13,975 nt of DNA from Rhodospirillaceae bacterium (lineage in GTDB: Bacteria > Pseudomonadota > Alphaproteobacteria > UBA8366 > GCA-2717185). Below the pieces are notes generated by a model. It saw only the letters and a program-made list of their open reading frames with translations, made no database searches and was not told the origin of the DNA. This document shows positions 13,763-13,975 of the stretch, piece after piece (the stretch's first letter is position 1; each line of letters starts with the position of its first letter). Position numbers and translations under genes: made by a program. The stretch spans positions 1 to 13,975 of the forward strand of contig JABJJH010000294.1 of assembly GCA_018660965.1 (NCBI GenBank), given 5' to 3'.

Positions 13763-13832
13763 GTTACGGTGGCGACCGAAGCATTGTTACGACGGGACGT
13801 GTAGAATGCTGGCGTCTCTTACTAGGAGTTCG

Positions 13833-13975
13833 ATGATGGCCAGCCATGCAAAATTCGCCGAAATAGCAGCCCTTGCGGGCGACCCCGGTCGCGCCGGAAT
13901 GCTCCACGCGCTCATGGATGGGCGTGCGCTAACCGCATCCGAATTGGCCCGGGCCGCTGGGGTCACACCGCAAAC
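13833..13975 (+). CDS. ArsR-family HTH transcriptional regulator, 5' part only
   Basis: Seen: 47 codons up to the window edge, open throughout. AGGAG at 13824-13828 precedes two adjacent ATGs (13833, 13836). The protein begins MMASHAKFAEIAALAGDPGR, then MLHALMDGRALTASELARAA and GVTPQ. This is the N-terminal helix and the start of the winged-helix HTH of a well-populated ArsR subfamily (pattern LAGDPxRxxMLxALMDGRALTAxELAxxAGV). Known: ArsR proteins are dimeric repressors released by a metal or small ligand. The ligand site is beyond the edge. It is transcribed away from the cupin-MFS operon, the usual layout for a local repressor. An in-frame ATG at 13806 lacks a good ribosome site. Confidence 0.88.
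   Translation, partial: MMASHAKFAEIAALAGDPGRAGMLHALMDGRALTASELARAAGVTPQ

Noticed and set aside
13806..13832. An earlier in-frame ATG for the ArsR gene
   Set aside because: No good ribosome site, whereas AGGAG sits 4-7 bases before the paired ATGs at 13833 and 13836.

Overview
The window looks like chromosomal sequence from an alphaproteobacterium, probably a free-living aquatic Rhodospirillales-type organism. Three things suggest this: generally GC-rich coding sequence, an alphaproteobacterial-style TolA C-terminal domain and a DUF4170-like small protein, and a separate CheY/CheC/PAS-kinase cassette. The taxonomy is inference. No tRNA, rRNA, CRISPR array, insertion sequence or phage gene is visible. 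Both edges cut genes.

Layout. 1-1761 (minus): an Old Yellow Enzyme-type flavin oxidoreductase, cut at its C-terminus by the window edge, and a YfcE-like metallophosphoesterase. 1849-4676 (minus): a two-gene, AT-richer cell-surface O-acetylation unit made of an AlgI-like MBOAT protein and an SGNH/AlgJ-like partner. 4792-5013 (minus): a small DUF4170-like protein. 5211-7136 (plus): an exported protein that joins an EF-hand pair to a TolA-like C-terminal domain, followed by a class IV aminotransferase resembling (R)-amine transaminases.

7147-7765 (minus) is the most interesting part. It holds two separate class I cyclic-di-GMP (GEMM-I) riboswitch aptamers, each directly in front of a very small gene. 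The first gene is an orphan Flp-type pilin (57 aa). The second is an undescribed 51-aa single-pass membrane protein. In both copies the Shine-Dalgarno GGAG can pair with the 5' edge of the aptamer, which suggests direct control of translation by c-di-GMP. One aptamer has the canonical A next to the ligand pocket replaced by G.

8015-10610 (plus), divergent from the riboswitch/pilin unit, is a three-gene signalling operon: a single-domain CheY-like receiver, a CheC phosphatase with both active-site motifs intact, and a soluble PAS-PAS histidine kinase. The kinase should phosphorylate the receiver and CheC should dephosphorylate it. The spacer between the two units carries paired TGAC repeats, so a link between this signalling unit and the surface appendage genes is plausible but unproven.

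10624-13665 (minus): a monocarboxylate-type MFS transporter, then a cupin plus MFS transporter operon with a terminator. 13833 to the edge (plus): the start of an ArsR-family repressor, divergent from the cupin operon. The shared promoter region contains two 5-2-5 inverted repeats. No stretch over about 300 bases lacks a gene or RNA element; the longest spacer (7766-8014) holds only promoter-type repeats.
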